12,165 nucleotides of DNA from Clostridiaceae bacterium (GCA_016292705.1 JAEDHZ010000028.1:1-12165); one strand, 5' to 3'. Positions 5,989 through 12,165 are shown, counted from the first letter of the stretch. Numbers and translations are program-made. Notes: generated by a model not told the origin, from the sequence alone.

Positions 5989-7068
5989 TTATTCATCAAG
6001 GAGCGAAAAAATGAATCTATCGGTAAAATCGTTCAATTTTTCAAAATCCATATTTTTCATGTATAGTTTTTCCAGCTCATCGTGAACCGATTTGGCTTTG
6101 CCGAGCATTTCAACGGCATTATCAGTAAGTTCGGAAATCAATCTGCGGTTGAGAACGAGCCGCCTTGAGCGCAGAACGGCGCCGTCTTTCAAAAACCGTT
6201 TTGCGTGAACGGTTCGTGAAAGAGGAAGTTCAATTCTGTGCAGAGTTTTGGTCGTCACAAGCGCAAGCGATATTTCGGGAATTATGAGGTGTTCGCAGTC
6301 CTCCTTCGGCTTCATCGGACAGCGACAGAAAATCACATCGTAGCCGTTTTTGACTGCATATTCTCCGATCTGCTCAAGCAGCCTTCCGCAAACGCAGCCG
6401 TACTCATCCTCAACTGCGATAATTCGGGCGGCATAGGCTTCAACCGTTTCATTGAAAAAGGTAACTCCATGCGGAGTGATTCCGGAAAGCAGACAAACGC
6501 TCTTTTTGCCCGGTGCTGCGTGCTTTTTCTTCGGGGTTTCCCTTGCGCAGAACCTTGCGGCAAAGCCGGAAATCTTATCCTCAAGCACATACGGCGCAAG
6601 CGTTTTTTCGTTTTCCCTGAGAAGCGCACCGGCGGCTGAAAGAAATCTTGAAGACCGGCGGTGAAAAATTGAATTTTCAAGACTGAGAGAGCGGATTTCA
6701 TCGCTCATTTTAAAAAGCTCTTTTGCGTTCCAGAAATCGCCGAGATTTACAATATTCTCCACTGCGCCGGGAAACCTGGGTTCAATAACATGGGGCGCAG
6801 TTCCGTCTGCGATGCTGACGGAAAGGGAGGGAATCATAACGCCGTCGAGACTTTCAGGGTCACTGCTGCAAAAAACACGGGTAACATCATGACCTCTTTC
6901 CTCGGCGGCAGCGGCGATTCTTTTCATGAACGAGGATTTTCCCGTTCCCGGTCCTCCCTTGATGATGTACGCACGGCAATTCTGATACGGGTTATAGAGT
7001 TCATCAAAGAACGAAACAAAGCCGGACGGGCTGTTTGCGGCAAGAAAAACTTTTCTTTGACAGCTCAT
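5989..7068 (-). CDS. PRK06851-type P-loop ATPase with degenerate second P-loop
   Basis: This 359-aa protein resembles the PRK06851 family of Firmicutes, in which two ATPase-like halves are fused. The first half has a perfect Walker A, GGPGTGKS at 38-45, followed by CSSDPESLDGVMIP (67-80), DGTAPHVIEPRFPGAVENIVNLGDFW and a helical region. The second half begins near residue 192 with LLSGITPHGVTFFNE, which mirrors FLAANSPSGFVSFFDE of the first half. Where the second P-loop should lie (about residues 218-228) the sequence is AVEDEYGCVCG, so the Gly-Lys-Ser core is gone. The protein should therefore bind nucleotide only in its N half. GGAGGTG lies 6 nt before the ATG. Its substrate is unknown; members are often called hypothetical ATPase or nucleotide kinase. 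It sits downstream of the DRTGG/hydrogenase cassette but is separated from it by a terminator at 7159-7191. Confidence 0.85.
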   Translation of the reverse strand: MSCQRKVFLAANSPSGFVSFFDELYNPYQNCRAYIIKGGPGTGKSSFMKRIAAAAEERGHDVTRVFCSSDPESLDGVMIPSLSVSIADGTAPHVIEPRFPGAVENIVNLGDFWNAKELFKMSDEIRSLSLENSIFHRRSSRFLSAAGALLRENEKTLAPYVLEDKISGFAARFCARETPKKKHAAPGKKSVCLLSGITPHGVTFFNETVEAYAARIIAVEDEYGCVCGRLLEQIGEYAVKNGYDVIFCRCPMKPKEDCEHLIIPEISLALVTTKTLHRIELPLSRTVHAKRFLKDGAVLRSRRLVLNRRLISELTDNAVEMLGKAKSVHDELEKLYMKNMDFEKLNDFTDRFIFSLLDE

Positions 7069-7158
7069 TTGAACACCTCCGTTGAATAAATCGGTTGCTG
7101 GCTAAAACTATCCTGCTCTATATTATTCTCTGAATGTGTTTTTGCTACCGCCATTGAC

Positions 7159-7191
7159 AAAAAAGAGGGCTGAACTTTTTCAGAACAGCCC
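7159..7191 (-). terminator. Terminator closing the DRTGG/hydrogenase cassette
   Basis: On the minus strand GGGCTG (7186-7191) pairs with CAGCCC (7167-7172) and is followed within two bases by a six-T run (7159-7164). It lies 25 bp past the stop of the second DRTGG gene and before the ATPase gene, so it marks the end of the cassette transcript. Confidence 0.85.
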
Positions 7192-7215
7192 AAATTACGC
7201 TTTTTATAAATTCGC

Positions 7216-7542
7216 TCAAATCAGCTTTGAGATTTCTGCCGCAACCTGATAGGCACTTTTGTCCGTGGTGAGGATTGAAACGCCCTCAAGCTTAGCACGC
7301 TGCTTTGCGTTTTCATCAAGCGCAGCGTCCTCCGTGAGAACAATGCACGCACAATCGGTCAGAACTGCCACCGCAACAGCATTGATATTCCCCATAACGG
7401 TCAGCCAGCAATCTCCCTCGCTTGCTCTGGACATAACCCAGCTGAGCAAATCACCGCAATAGCAACCTTTAATCTCCTTTTCATCACCGCCGGTTGTCAA
7501 CGAGGTGAGTGACAGAGATTTTTTTAAATCTTTGACAAGCAT
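7216..7542 (-). CDS. Short DRTGG-domain protein (second of two)
   Basis: This 108-aa protein resembles the stand-alone DRTGG-like proteins found beside [FeFe]-hydrogenase genes in Clostridia. The characteristic segment is IKGCYCGDLLSWVMSRASEGDCWLTVMGNINAVAVAVLTDCACIVL (residues about 24-69), where the family has a G-x-x-G/C-D-L-L-S-x-V-M run, then a W-x-T strand and N-x-x-A-V-A. The domain is named for a short motif in regulatory proteins fused to CBS or phosphotransacetylase domains and is thought to bind a small ligand; its ligand is not established. It is soluble and has no catalytic residues that I recognise. The start has AAAGGAAG 6-7 nt upstream and lies 21 nt after the stop of the hydrogenase-like gene, so the two are co-transcribed. 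It is the last gene of the cassette. Confidence 0.75.
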   Translation of the reverse strand: MLVKDLKKSLSLTSLTTGGDEKEIKGCYCGDLLSWVMSRASEGDCWLTVMGNINAVAVAVLTDCACIVLTEDAALDENAKQRAKLEGVSILTTDKSAYQVAAEISKLI

Positions 7543-7563
7543 ATAAACTTCCTTTCAAACTGT

Positions 7564-8913
7564 TCAATCTTCCTTGAGAAAGTTCTCCTCAAAATCGTTG
7601 GATTTCACCGAGTCTGCTTCGCTGTGCTTTTCCTTTTTTCTGAACGGCGCAGGAAGAATGTCCTCGTTTTCGCTCTTTGCCGCCCAGAAAATGCAGTCAT
7701 CTTTTTCTGCAAAGCCGCGGACAATATCGTCCGCAAGTGCACGGCATGAGGGAGCACCGCAGATTCCGCAGTCAAGACCCGGAAGCTCGGCTTCAATCTT
7801 CTTCAGCTCACTCATCATCTGCATGGCTTTGATAACATTGTCTGCAAGCTTCATTGCCGGCGAGGGCGTCAGCTCATGTGTCCAGCTCAGAAGGTCAATC
7901 CGGAAGTCCTCCGGAAGCCGGTTGCAGGAAACGGGCATGAATTTTCTGAGCCTCTGAATGCGTGCTTTGGCAACATAGGGGTTTTCAACCGTAAGAACGC
8001 CGCCCACGCATCCGCCCGTGCAGCAGTTAAGCTCAATGAAATCAAGGTCGTTGAGTTTTTCGTCCTCAAGCTCTTCAAGAACATTTATTACATTTTCAAT
8101 TCCGTCAGCGGCAAGATAGCGTTCTTTCAGAAGCCCTGCTGCTTCGCCGCCGCTGCTTGCCCAGCCGACGCCGATGATTCCGGAATCGTTCAAAGACCTG
8201 ACTTCGTCTTTGTTGAGCTTATCCATTGTCTGAACAAGAACGGGATAGATGTCCTTGATTGCGAAAGCGCCGTTGATAATGCCGCCGTCATAGCACAGCG
8301 GATTTGTTATCGCCGTCCGCTTTGCAGGACACGGAGAAATGAAAAAGACGCCGATGTCCTTGTTTTCAAGTCCGGTCTTTTTCCTTGCCGCTTTCCTTGC
8401 AAGCCTTGCGGCAAGGTCAACGGGTGTAAAAAGCGGAAGAATGTTTTTGATAAGATTCGGAAATCTTGTTCTGATGAGCCGCAGAACTGCAGGACACGCC
8501 GAGGAGATGACAGGTTTCGTGAGCGTTTTGCTTTCAATCATGCGCCGCGAAGCATCGCTGACAAGCTCGGCCGCCCGTGAAACCTCAAAAACCTCATCAA
8601 AGCCCATGCGTTCAAGGCCGTTGAGAACATAGTCAACATTGTCAAGGTTATTAAACTGTCCGTATAGCGATGGGGCGGGAAGGGCAATTCTGTATTTATA
8701 TTTCACAAGTTCATTAAAATGCTCGCTGACGGCATACTTCGCATGGTGGGGACAAACCCTGATACACTCGCCGCAGTCAATGCAACGGTCTGAAATTATG
8801 TATGCCTTTTTGTTGCGCACCCGAATCGCCTGAGTCGGGCAACGCTTGATGCAGTTGGTGCAGCCCTGGCATTTTTCATCGTCAAGACGCACCGAATGAA
8901 AAACATTTTCCAT
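7564..8913 (-). CDS. [FeFe]-hydrogenase-like iron-sulfur protein, probable sensory type
   Basis: This 449-aa protein has three parts. Residues 15-54 hold two [4Fe-4S] ferredoxin motifs (CxxCxxCxxxCP at 15-26 and 44-55). Residues about 75-330 are a hydrogenase large-subunit domain with the H-cluster motifs SSACP (Cys140), SPCPAK (Cys195) and NCCTGGCVGG (Cys298 and Cys302), so all four cluster ligands are kept. Residues 382-407 form a C-terminal Fe-S motif (CGICGAPSC...C: Cys382, 385, 390, 407). In catalytic enzymes the first motif reads TSCCP; here the first Cys, the proton-relay residue, is Ala139. This is a hallmark of the putatively sensory group C lineages. It has no PAS, kinase or phosphatase domain; signalling would go through neighbours. 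The ATG is 59 nt after the RsbW-like gene and has only a weak local ribosome binding site; a good AAAGGAG lies about 30 nt upstream behind a small hairpin. Maturation would need HydEFG, not present here. Confidence 0.87.
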   Translation of the reverse strand: MENVFHSVRLDDEKCQGCTNCIKRCPTQAIRVRNKKAYIISDRCIDCGECIRVCPHHAKYAVSEHFNELVKYKYRIALPAPSLYGQFNNLDNVDYVLNGLERMGFDEVFEVSRAAELVSDASRRMIESKTLTKPVISSACPAVLRLIRTRFPNLIKNILPLFTPVDLAARLARKAARKKTGLENKDIGVFFISPCPAKRTAITNPLCYDGGIINGAFAIKDIYPVLVQTMDKLNKDEVRSLNDSGIIGVGWASSGGEAAGLLKERYLAADGIENVINVLEELEDEKLNDLDFIELNCCTGGCVGGVLTVENPYVAKARIQRLRKFMPVSCNRLPEDFRIDLLSWTHELTPSPAMKLADNVIKAMQMMSELKKIEAELPGLDCGICGAPSCRALADDIVRGFAEKDDCIFWAAKSENEDILPAPFRKKEKHSEADSVKSNDFEENFLKED

Positions 8914-8972
8914 ATCTTCATCGCCGCAGAATGCTGTGCGGATTTCTCCTTTTATTTATATGTGTCGGGGTA

Positions 8973-9395
8973 TCACCCGATATGAACCTTGAGGTGGAGA
9001 GTTGTTCCGACACCGACTTCGGTGTCTATCTTAAATTCATCGGTATATTTTTTGATATTCGGAAGTCCCATTCCTGCGCCGAAGCCAAGGCAACGGATGT
9101 TGTCCGGTGCGGTGGAATAGCCTTCTTTCATTGCAAGTTCAACATTTTCAATTCCCGGGCCGTGGTCGGAAAGGGTCATGGTGATGTTTTCTTCATCAAT
9201 TTCAACATCAATTTCTCCGCCGCCTGCGTGGATAACAAGATTGATTTCGCCCTCATACATTGCAACGGCAACATTGCGGATAACGGACGGCGAAACGCCG
9301 AGCTGCTTGAGCGTTCTTTTGACATCACCGGAAGCTGCGCCGGCTCTTGTGAAGTCGTCTCCCGGAACATCATAGTGAAGCTTTATGGACTCCAT
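8973..9395 (-). CDS. RsbW-like ATP-binding protein (HATPase_c)
   Basis: This 140-aa protein is a stand-alone GHKL ATPase domain like the anti-sigma factor kinases RsbW/SpoIIAB. The N box is AVAMYEGEINLVIHAGGGEI (about 43-62, with Glu and Asn for Mg-ATP). The G1 box is LSDHGPGIENV (D-x-G-x-G), and the G2 box is GFGAGMGLPNIKKYTDEF; the C-terminal strand is VGVGTTLHLKVH. In the RsbW family such proteins phosphorylate a partner or sequester a sigma factor; here no sigma factor or STAS-domain antagonist is nearby, so the partner may be a DRTGG or hydrogenase-like neighbour (inference). The ATG overlaps the stop of the preceding DRTGG gene by one base (TAATG), a sign of translational coupling. A short perfect hairpin TCGGG/CCCGA (8965-8980) spans its stop codon. 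Confidence 0.87.
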   Translation of the reverse strand: MESIKLHYDVPGDDFTRAGAASGDVKRTLKQLGVSPSVIRNVAVAMYEGEINLVIHAGGGEIDVEIDEENITMTLSDHGPGIENVELAMKEGYSTAPDNIRCLGFGAGMGLPNIKKYTDEFKIDTEVGVGTTLHLKVHIG

Positions 9396-9745
9396 TATGC
9401 TCCGCTGCCTCCTTTCAGACCGCTTGAATAGAGTTTTCCGCAGGCAGTGAACATTTCCATTTTTGTGCAGAGCATTATCATGTCACGGTCTTCGGCAAGC
9501 TCAATCATTGAAAGATCCGGCCTTTTTCCGCGGACAAAAACAATGCAGTGCATATCCATCATTTCCGCCGTACGCACGACCTGAGGGTTGACAAGCCCCG
9601 TGAGCAGAACAGCCTGCTCCTTAACAAAAGCAAGAACATCGCTCATCATGTCGCTGCCGCAGGCGGTGTGAACCTCGCTTTCAAGCAGATCGTCTCTGCA
9701 AATAATCTCCGCATTGAGAATTTCCTGAACTTCTTTAACTTTCAT
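9395..9745 (-). CDS. Short DRTGG-domain protein (first of two)
   Basis: This 116-aa protein has the strong signature of the hydrogenase-associated DRTGG family: ACGSDMMSDVLAFVKEQAVLLTGLVNPQVVRTAEMMDMHCIVFVRGKRPDLSMIELAEDRDMIMLCT. The core is G-S-D-x-M-S-D-V-L, then L-L-T-G-L-x-N-P-Q and V-R-G-K-x-P, and it ends with a Cys in TACGKLYSSGL. It lies just upstream of the RsbW-like ATPase, sharing the TAATG overlap. GGAGG is 7 nt before the ATG. It is diverged from the second DRTGG protein at 7216-7542; each may sense a different signal. The 110-bp gap upstream contains a perfect 11-bp stem (9802-9836) and no clear promoter, so transcription may come from the PHP promoter with partial termination. 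Confidence 0.85.
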   Translation of the reverse strand: MKVKEVQEILNAEIICRDDLLESEVHTACGSDMMSDVLAFVKEQAVLLTGLVNPQVVRTAEMMDMHCIVFVRGKRPDLSMIELAEDRDMIMLCTKMEMFTACGKLYSSGLKGGSGA

Positions 9746-9778
9746 AATTTTCCTCCGTACCTTTCTGTATAGGGAAAC

Positions 9779-9836
9779 CGGGCAGTGCCCGATTACCGAA
9801 AACGGCGAAAGAGCATCAAAAAAAGTCTTTCGCCGT
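9779..9836 (-). terminator. Intra-cluster hairpins, possible attenuator
   Basis: ACGGCGAAAGA (9802-9812) and TCTTTCGCCGT (9826-9836) form a perfect 11-bp stem with a 13-nt loop. On the minus strand it is followed by only three T, then CGG, so it is a weak or partial terminator. A second small stem CGGGC-AGT-GCCCG (9779-9791) follows. They lie between the 193-aa gene and the first DRTGG gene and could uncouple the two parts of the cluster. Confidence 0.55.
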
Positions 9837-9855
9837 CAAGTGTTCCCGATTAATC

Positions 9856-10437
9856 TTAAAAGATGAATTGCGCTTTTTCAATTTCCTCTTCAATAATTCT
9901 GCAAGCAGTGTTCCAGACAATCTTTCCGGCTTCAATGAAACTTTCGCTGTTCTTGTTGACCGAGCAGAGCATTGCAAACGCCTGTCCGATATCGGATTCA
10001 AGGTCTTTGCCCTTTTTCATTGCAAGATAATAGAATGTAAATGCTGCTCCGTCAGAGATGTTCATATAAAAAGCGGAATGTTCCTTGCGCAAGGTGTCGT
10101 GCATTGCATTGATTGCAGTTGTTGAAAGCTGTTCGGCGGGAATCTTGAGCTGAAGCAGCGATTCCGCCGCAAAAACAAGAAGAACCCTTATCTGGAAAAG
10201 AATGTCCTGCGACTGAAACTTCGGGGCAAGAAGCTTTTTGAAATCAACGGAAAGCTCCTCTTCCCCGTTTCCGTCAATGAGAGGGGTGAGTCGGGCAAGC
10301 TTTTTTCCGAGCAGCTTTGCTTTTTGAAGGTTGCCGTTGAGGCGGAAGGAATTGAGCGATTCGATATCCGTTGAAATATTGACGGAAAAATCGTCCTCCT
10401 CATTTTTACCCTTGTATATTCTGATGTCGTCCGCCAT
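9856..10437 (-). CDS. Uncharacterised mostly helical protein, 193 aa
   Basis: I do not recognise a family. The protein is soluble (no signal peptide or membrane segment) and looks mainly alpha-helical, with a short polar N-terminus (MADDIRIYKGKNEEDDFSVN), a region around 75-120 rich in Leu/Ala helices (ILFQIRVLLVFAAESLLQL), and a central FYMNISDGAAFTFYYLAMKKG. There are only two cysteines and no metal or nucleotide motif. GGAGG lies 7 nt before the ATG, and the gene starts 22 nt after the stop of the PHP phosphoesterase, so the two are almost certainly one transcript. Its stop precedes a strong hairpin (9802-9836). A role tied to the PHP enzyme is the most natural inference from position, but nothing in the sequence shows it. 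Confidence 0.8.
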   Translation of the reverse strand: MADDIRIYKGKNEEDDFSVNISTDIESLNSFRLNGNLQKAKLLGKKLARLTPLIDGNGEEELSVDFKKLLAPKFQSQDILFQIRVLLVFAAESLLQLKIPAEQLSTTAINAMHDTLRKEHSAFYMNISDGAAFTFYYLAMKKGKDLESDIGQAFAMLCSVNKNSESFIEAGKIVWNTACRIIEEEIEKAQFIF

Positions 10438-10459
10438 AACAAAAACCTCCGTGGATACT

Positions 10460-11335
10460 TTATTCAGCCTCTTTGGATGCTGCCGCCTTTTTCTGTTTGC
10501 GTTTCATTTTTGCTTTGTAGCTTATGAGGCCTGCAAGAGCTTCTTCGTCCGGACCATATTGACCGAGACGAACGGGATAGGCGTTGTAGCCGCCGTGGAA
10601 ATCGCTTCCTCCGGTCATGACAAGCTTATGCTTTTTTGCTTTCTTTTTGAGATACTCCTGCTGCTCCTGAGTGTTCTCCGGGTGCCAAACTTCAACGCCG
10701 TCAAGACCGAGGGGGATGAGCTCATCCAGAAGCTCAAAGTTGTTGTAAAAACCGGGGTGAGCAAGAACGGCAATTCCGCCGGCTTCATGAATAGCCTCAA
10801 GAGTTTCCTCAGGAGACGGGTAGGTTGCCTCAACAAGCACGCAGTTGTCGCCGCCCTTTTTGAAAAGGGCGTTGAAAAGCTCACCGAAAATGGTGGTGGT
10901 ATAGCCGCTTTCAAGAAGAGCCTGCATAATGTGCTGCTTATAAATATTGGTTGAGCCGGTTGCACACTTGACGATAAAATCCGTTGTTATCGGGAATTTC
11001 TGAGTAACCTTGACAGCCATAACCTTTCCTGCGCTTTTTCGGATGAGGGAATTGCGCTTGCAAAGTCCTTCAAGTCTGTCCGGAAAATCGGGAAAATAGC
11101 AAAGCAAATGCGCTTTGTCGCCCCGCTTTTTGTCCGTGCAGGTAAGTTCAACCGCCGGGATAACCGTTACCCCGTATCTTTCTCCGATAATTTTTGCCCT
11201 GACGGTGCCGGCAAGGCAATCGTGATCGGTAACAGCAAGTGTTGTTACTCCGCTTTTTTTTGCAAGGATAATGATGTCATCAATACCCATTGTTCCGTCA
11301 GATAGCTTGGTATGACAATGTAAATCTGCTGACAA
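10460..11335 (-). CDS. PHP-domain metal-dependent phosphoesterase
   Basis: The PHP motifs are complete: DLHCHTKLSDG (residues 4-14 from the chosen start), VTDHD (35-39), IPAVEL with Glu63, KAHLLCYF with His76, AHPG (about 192-195) and GSDFHG (about 243-248). These supply the His/Asp/Glu ligands for the metal centre. The length (291 aa) and insertion (about 85-170) fit the YciV/RNase AM-like branch, whose members hydrolyse 3',5'-nucleoside bisphosphates or trim RNA 5' ends; that substrate is by family only. I chose the TTG at 11335, which has AGGAG 8 nt upstream and puts the catalytic motif at the N-terminus, as is usual. The frame also extends upstream to a TTG at 11431 with a weaker GAGGT, adding 32 atypical Lys/Tyr-rich residues that would overlap a second promoter (11411-11441). 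The Lys-rich C-tail (MKRKQKK) could aid nucleic-acid binding. First gene of the cluster. Confidence 0.88.
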   Translation of the reverse strand: MSADLHCHTKLSDGTMGIDDIIILAKKSGVTTLAVTDHDCLAGTVRAKIIGERYGVTVIPAVELTCTDKKRGDKAHLLCYFPDFPDRLEGLCKRNSLIRKSAGKVMAVKVTQKFPITTDFIVKCATGSTNIYKQHIMQALLESGYTTTIFGELFNALFKKGGDNCVLVEATYPSPEETLEAIHEAGGIAVLAHPGFYNNFELLDELIPLGLDGVEVWHPENTQEQQEYLKKKAKKHKLVMTGGSDFHGGYNAYPVRLGQYGPDEEALAGLISYKAKMKRKQKKAAASKEAE

Positions 11336-11410
11336 GGTTATATCTCCTCTCACCTTTTTATATTCTGCGTCTTTCAAAAATCTCTCTTTTTTTAACTTCC
11401 GAAATCCGTA

Positions 11411-11441
11411 ATTATATGTAAAAAAGGACAAATTACCTCAA
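11411..11441 (-). promoter_or_regulatory. Second, proximal promoter candidate for the PHP gene
   Basis: On the minus strand the -10 is a perfect TATAAT (11411-11416) and the -35 is TTGAGG (11436-11441), spaced 19 bp, which is long. Transcription from it would start downstream of the TTG at 11431, so it fits only the shorter PHP start at 11335. Confidence 0.4.
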
Positions 11442-11460
11442 TAATACTATATATGGTTTA

Positions 11461-11488
11461 ATTATATCACTTTTTTTCGGTTTTTCAA
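11461..11488 (-). promoter_or_regulatory. Sigma-A promoter of the PHP/DRTGG cluster
   Basis: On the minus strand the -35 is TTGAAA (11483-11488) and the -10 is a perfect TATAAT (11461-11466), 16 bp apart. It faces away from the plus-strand PHP promoter about 70 bp further on. It gives a leader of about 120 nt to the TTG at 11335. Confidence 0.7.
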
Positions 11489-11557
11489 GGGGTGAACGGG
11501 ATTTCTTTCCCGAATAATGAAATAAATTAACATTGATTTAATTGAACAAGGGAAAAA

Positions 11558-11586
11558 TTGACACATGGTACTGTCTGTGATATCAT
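11558..11586 (+). promoter_or_regulatory. Sigma-A promoter of the divergent PHP gene
   Basis: The -35 is TTGACA (11558-11563) and the -10 is TATCAT (11581-11586), with a 17-bp spacer. Start of transcription is expected near 11592, about 50 nt before the ATG at 11642. A 7-bp inverted repeat, CATGGTA (11564-11570) and TACCATG (11610-11616), brackets the -10 and the start point, and a weak stem TATAAAGG/CCTTTTTATA lies between its arms, so an operator is possible. Confidence 0.75.
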
Positions 11587-11641
11587 ATAAAGGAAAATCA
11601 ACCTTTTTATACCATGAGGGTTAAACTATTCTGAGGTCATT

Positions 11642-12165
11642 ATGAAATTATTTTACGATCTTCATCTTCACTCGTGCCTTTCGCCGTGCGGCGATAACGA
11701 AATGACACCTTACAACCTTGTGAACATGGCGAAGATACTCGGGTTTGACATAATTGCCCTGACCGATCACAACAGCACCAGAAACTGCCGGGCTGCCGTT
11801 GACGCCGGAAAAAAAGCCGGAATCACTGTTGTTCCCGGAATGGAGCTTTGCACAAGCGAGGAAATACATGTTGTCTGCCTTTTTTCTACCGTTGAAAAAG
11901 CAGAGGAGTTCGGCGCATACATACGGGAAAACATTCCGCCCGTCAAAAACAGGTCGCAGATTTTCGGAGATCAGCTTGTCATGAACCATGAGGATTCGGT
12001 TGTTGACAGCGAGGAGCTGTTGCTCACAACGGCAAGCTTCCTGAGCATTGATTCTGTTCCTGACTGCGTCAGGCAGTACGGCGGTGTCTGCTTTCCGGCG
12101 CACATTGACCGCTCGTCATACAGCGTGATTTCCGCGCTCGGAACATTTCCGCCCCAACTCAAGGT
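11642..12165 (+). CDS. Second PHP-domain protein, truncated by the window edge
   Basis: The frame stays open to the last base, giving the first 174 residues. It begins MKLFYDLHLHSCLSPCG with metal-binding His8 and His10, then TDHN at 41-44, PGMELCTSEEIHV (Glu68, His76) and FPAHIDR (His154) near the end. These are PHP-domain metal ligands; the remaining ligands would lie beyond the edge. The DLHLHSCLSPCGDNEMTP type of N-terminus is the form I associate with PHP proteins encoded beside DRTGG and hydrogenase genes in Clostridia, and it differs clearly from the PHP protein at 10460-11335. Start: GAGGT lies 5 nt before the ATG, and a good promoter lies at 11558-11586. It is transcribed away from the DRTGG/hydrogenase cluster. 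Likely activity is phosphoester hydrolysis; the substrate is unknown. Confidence 0.85.
   Translation, partial: MKLFYDLHLHSCLSPCGDNEMTPYNLVNMAKILGFDIIALTDHNSTRNCRAAVDAGKKAGITVVPGMELCTSEEIHVVCLFSTVEKAEEFGAYIRENIPPVKNRSQIFGDQLVMNHEDSVVDSEELLLTTASFLSIDSVPDCVRQYGGVCFPAHIDRSSYSVISALGTFPPQLK

Noticed and set aside
7081..7158. Promoter for the PRK06851-type ATPase
   Set aside because: A TAATAT/TATAGA region exists on the minus strand, but no -35 lies at acceptable spacing, so I did not annotate it.
7876..8580. 234-codon plus-strand frame
   Set aside because: It is fully antisense to the hydrogenase-like gene, whose cysteine motifs prove the minus-strand frame; long shadows are common at this base composition.
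11648..12103. 151-codon minus-strand frame at the right edge
   Set aside because: The plus strand encodes a clear PHP domain with its own promoter and ribosome binding site across the same bases.

Overview
The window looks like chromosome of an anaerobic Gram-positive bacterium of class Clostridia, plausibly an Oscillospiraceae/Ruminococcaceae-type gut organism. The evidence is AGGAGG-type ribosome binding sites before nearly every gene, sigma-A style promoters (TTGACA-N17-TAAAAT), a lipobox lipoprotein, and a gene set typical of Clostridia: a PRK06851-type ATPase, DRTGG-domain proteins, an RsbW-like ATPase and an [FeFe]-hydrogenase-like iron-sulfur protein. This placement is inference from gene content. 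No rRNA, tRNA, CRISPR array or intact insertion sequence was seen.

Layout: (1) 1-369, plus strand: C-terminal end of a probable GH20 beta-hexosaminidase, facing a bidirectional terminator at 383-415. (2) 424-5394, minus strand: a probable operon from a strong promoter at 5462-5490. Its order of transcription is a tandem SCP2-like protein, a class III (HemL-like) aminotransferase, a split transketolase (N half, then C half), and a second tandem SCP2-like protein. A 154-bp inverted-repeat element (3177-3330) sits between the aminotransferase and the transketolase. (3) 5616-7068, minus strand: a small Ser/Thr-rich lipoprotein and a PRK06851-type P-loop ATPase whose second P-loop has decayed. (4) 7216 to about 11335, minus strand: a PHP-domain phosphoesterase, a 193-aa protein of unknown function, then DRTGG protein / RsbW-like ATPase / hydrogenase-like protein / second DRTGG protein, closed by a terminator at 7159-7191. 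(5) 11642 to the right edge, plus strand: a divergently transcribed second PHP-domain protein, cut by the window end.

The two most interesting units are these. In the 424-5394 operon, two paralogous tandem SCP2-like proteins bracket a two-carbon-unit transferase and an aminotransferase. This suggests an undefined pathway making an amino-polyol or amino-lipid type compound; the product is not deducible. In the 7216-9745 cassette, the hydrogenase-like protein keeps all four H-cluster cysteine ligands but has Ala at the proton-relay cysteine. With its RsbW-like and DRTGG neighbours this fits redox or H2 sensing better than catalytic turnover. The genes encoding an electron-bifurcating hydrogenase, which I recall often following this cassette, are absent here.
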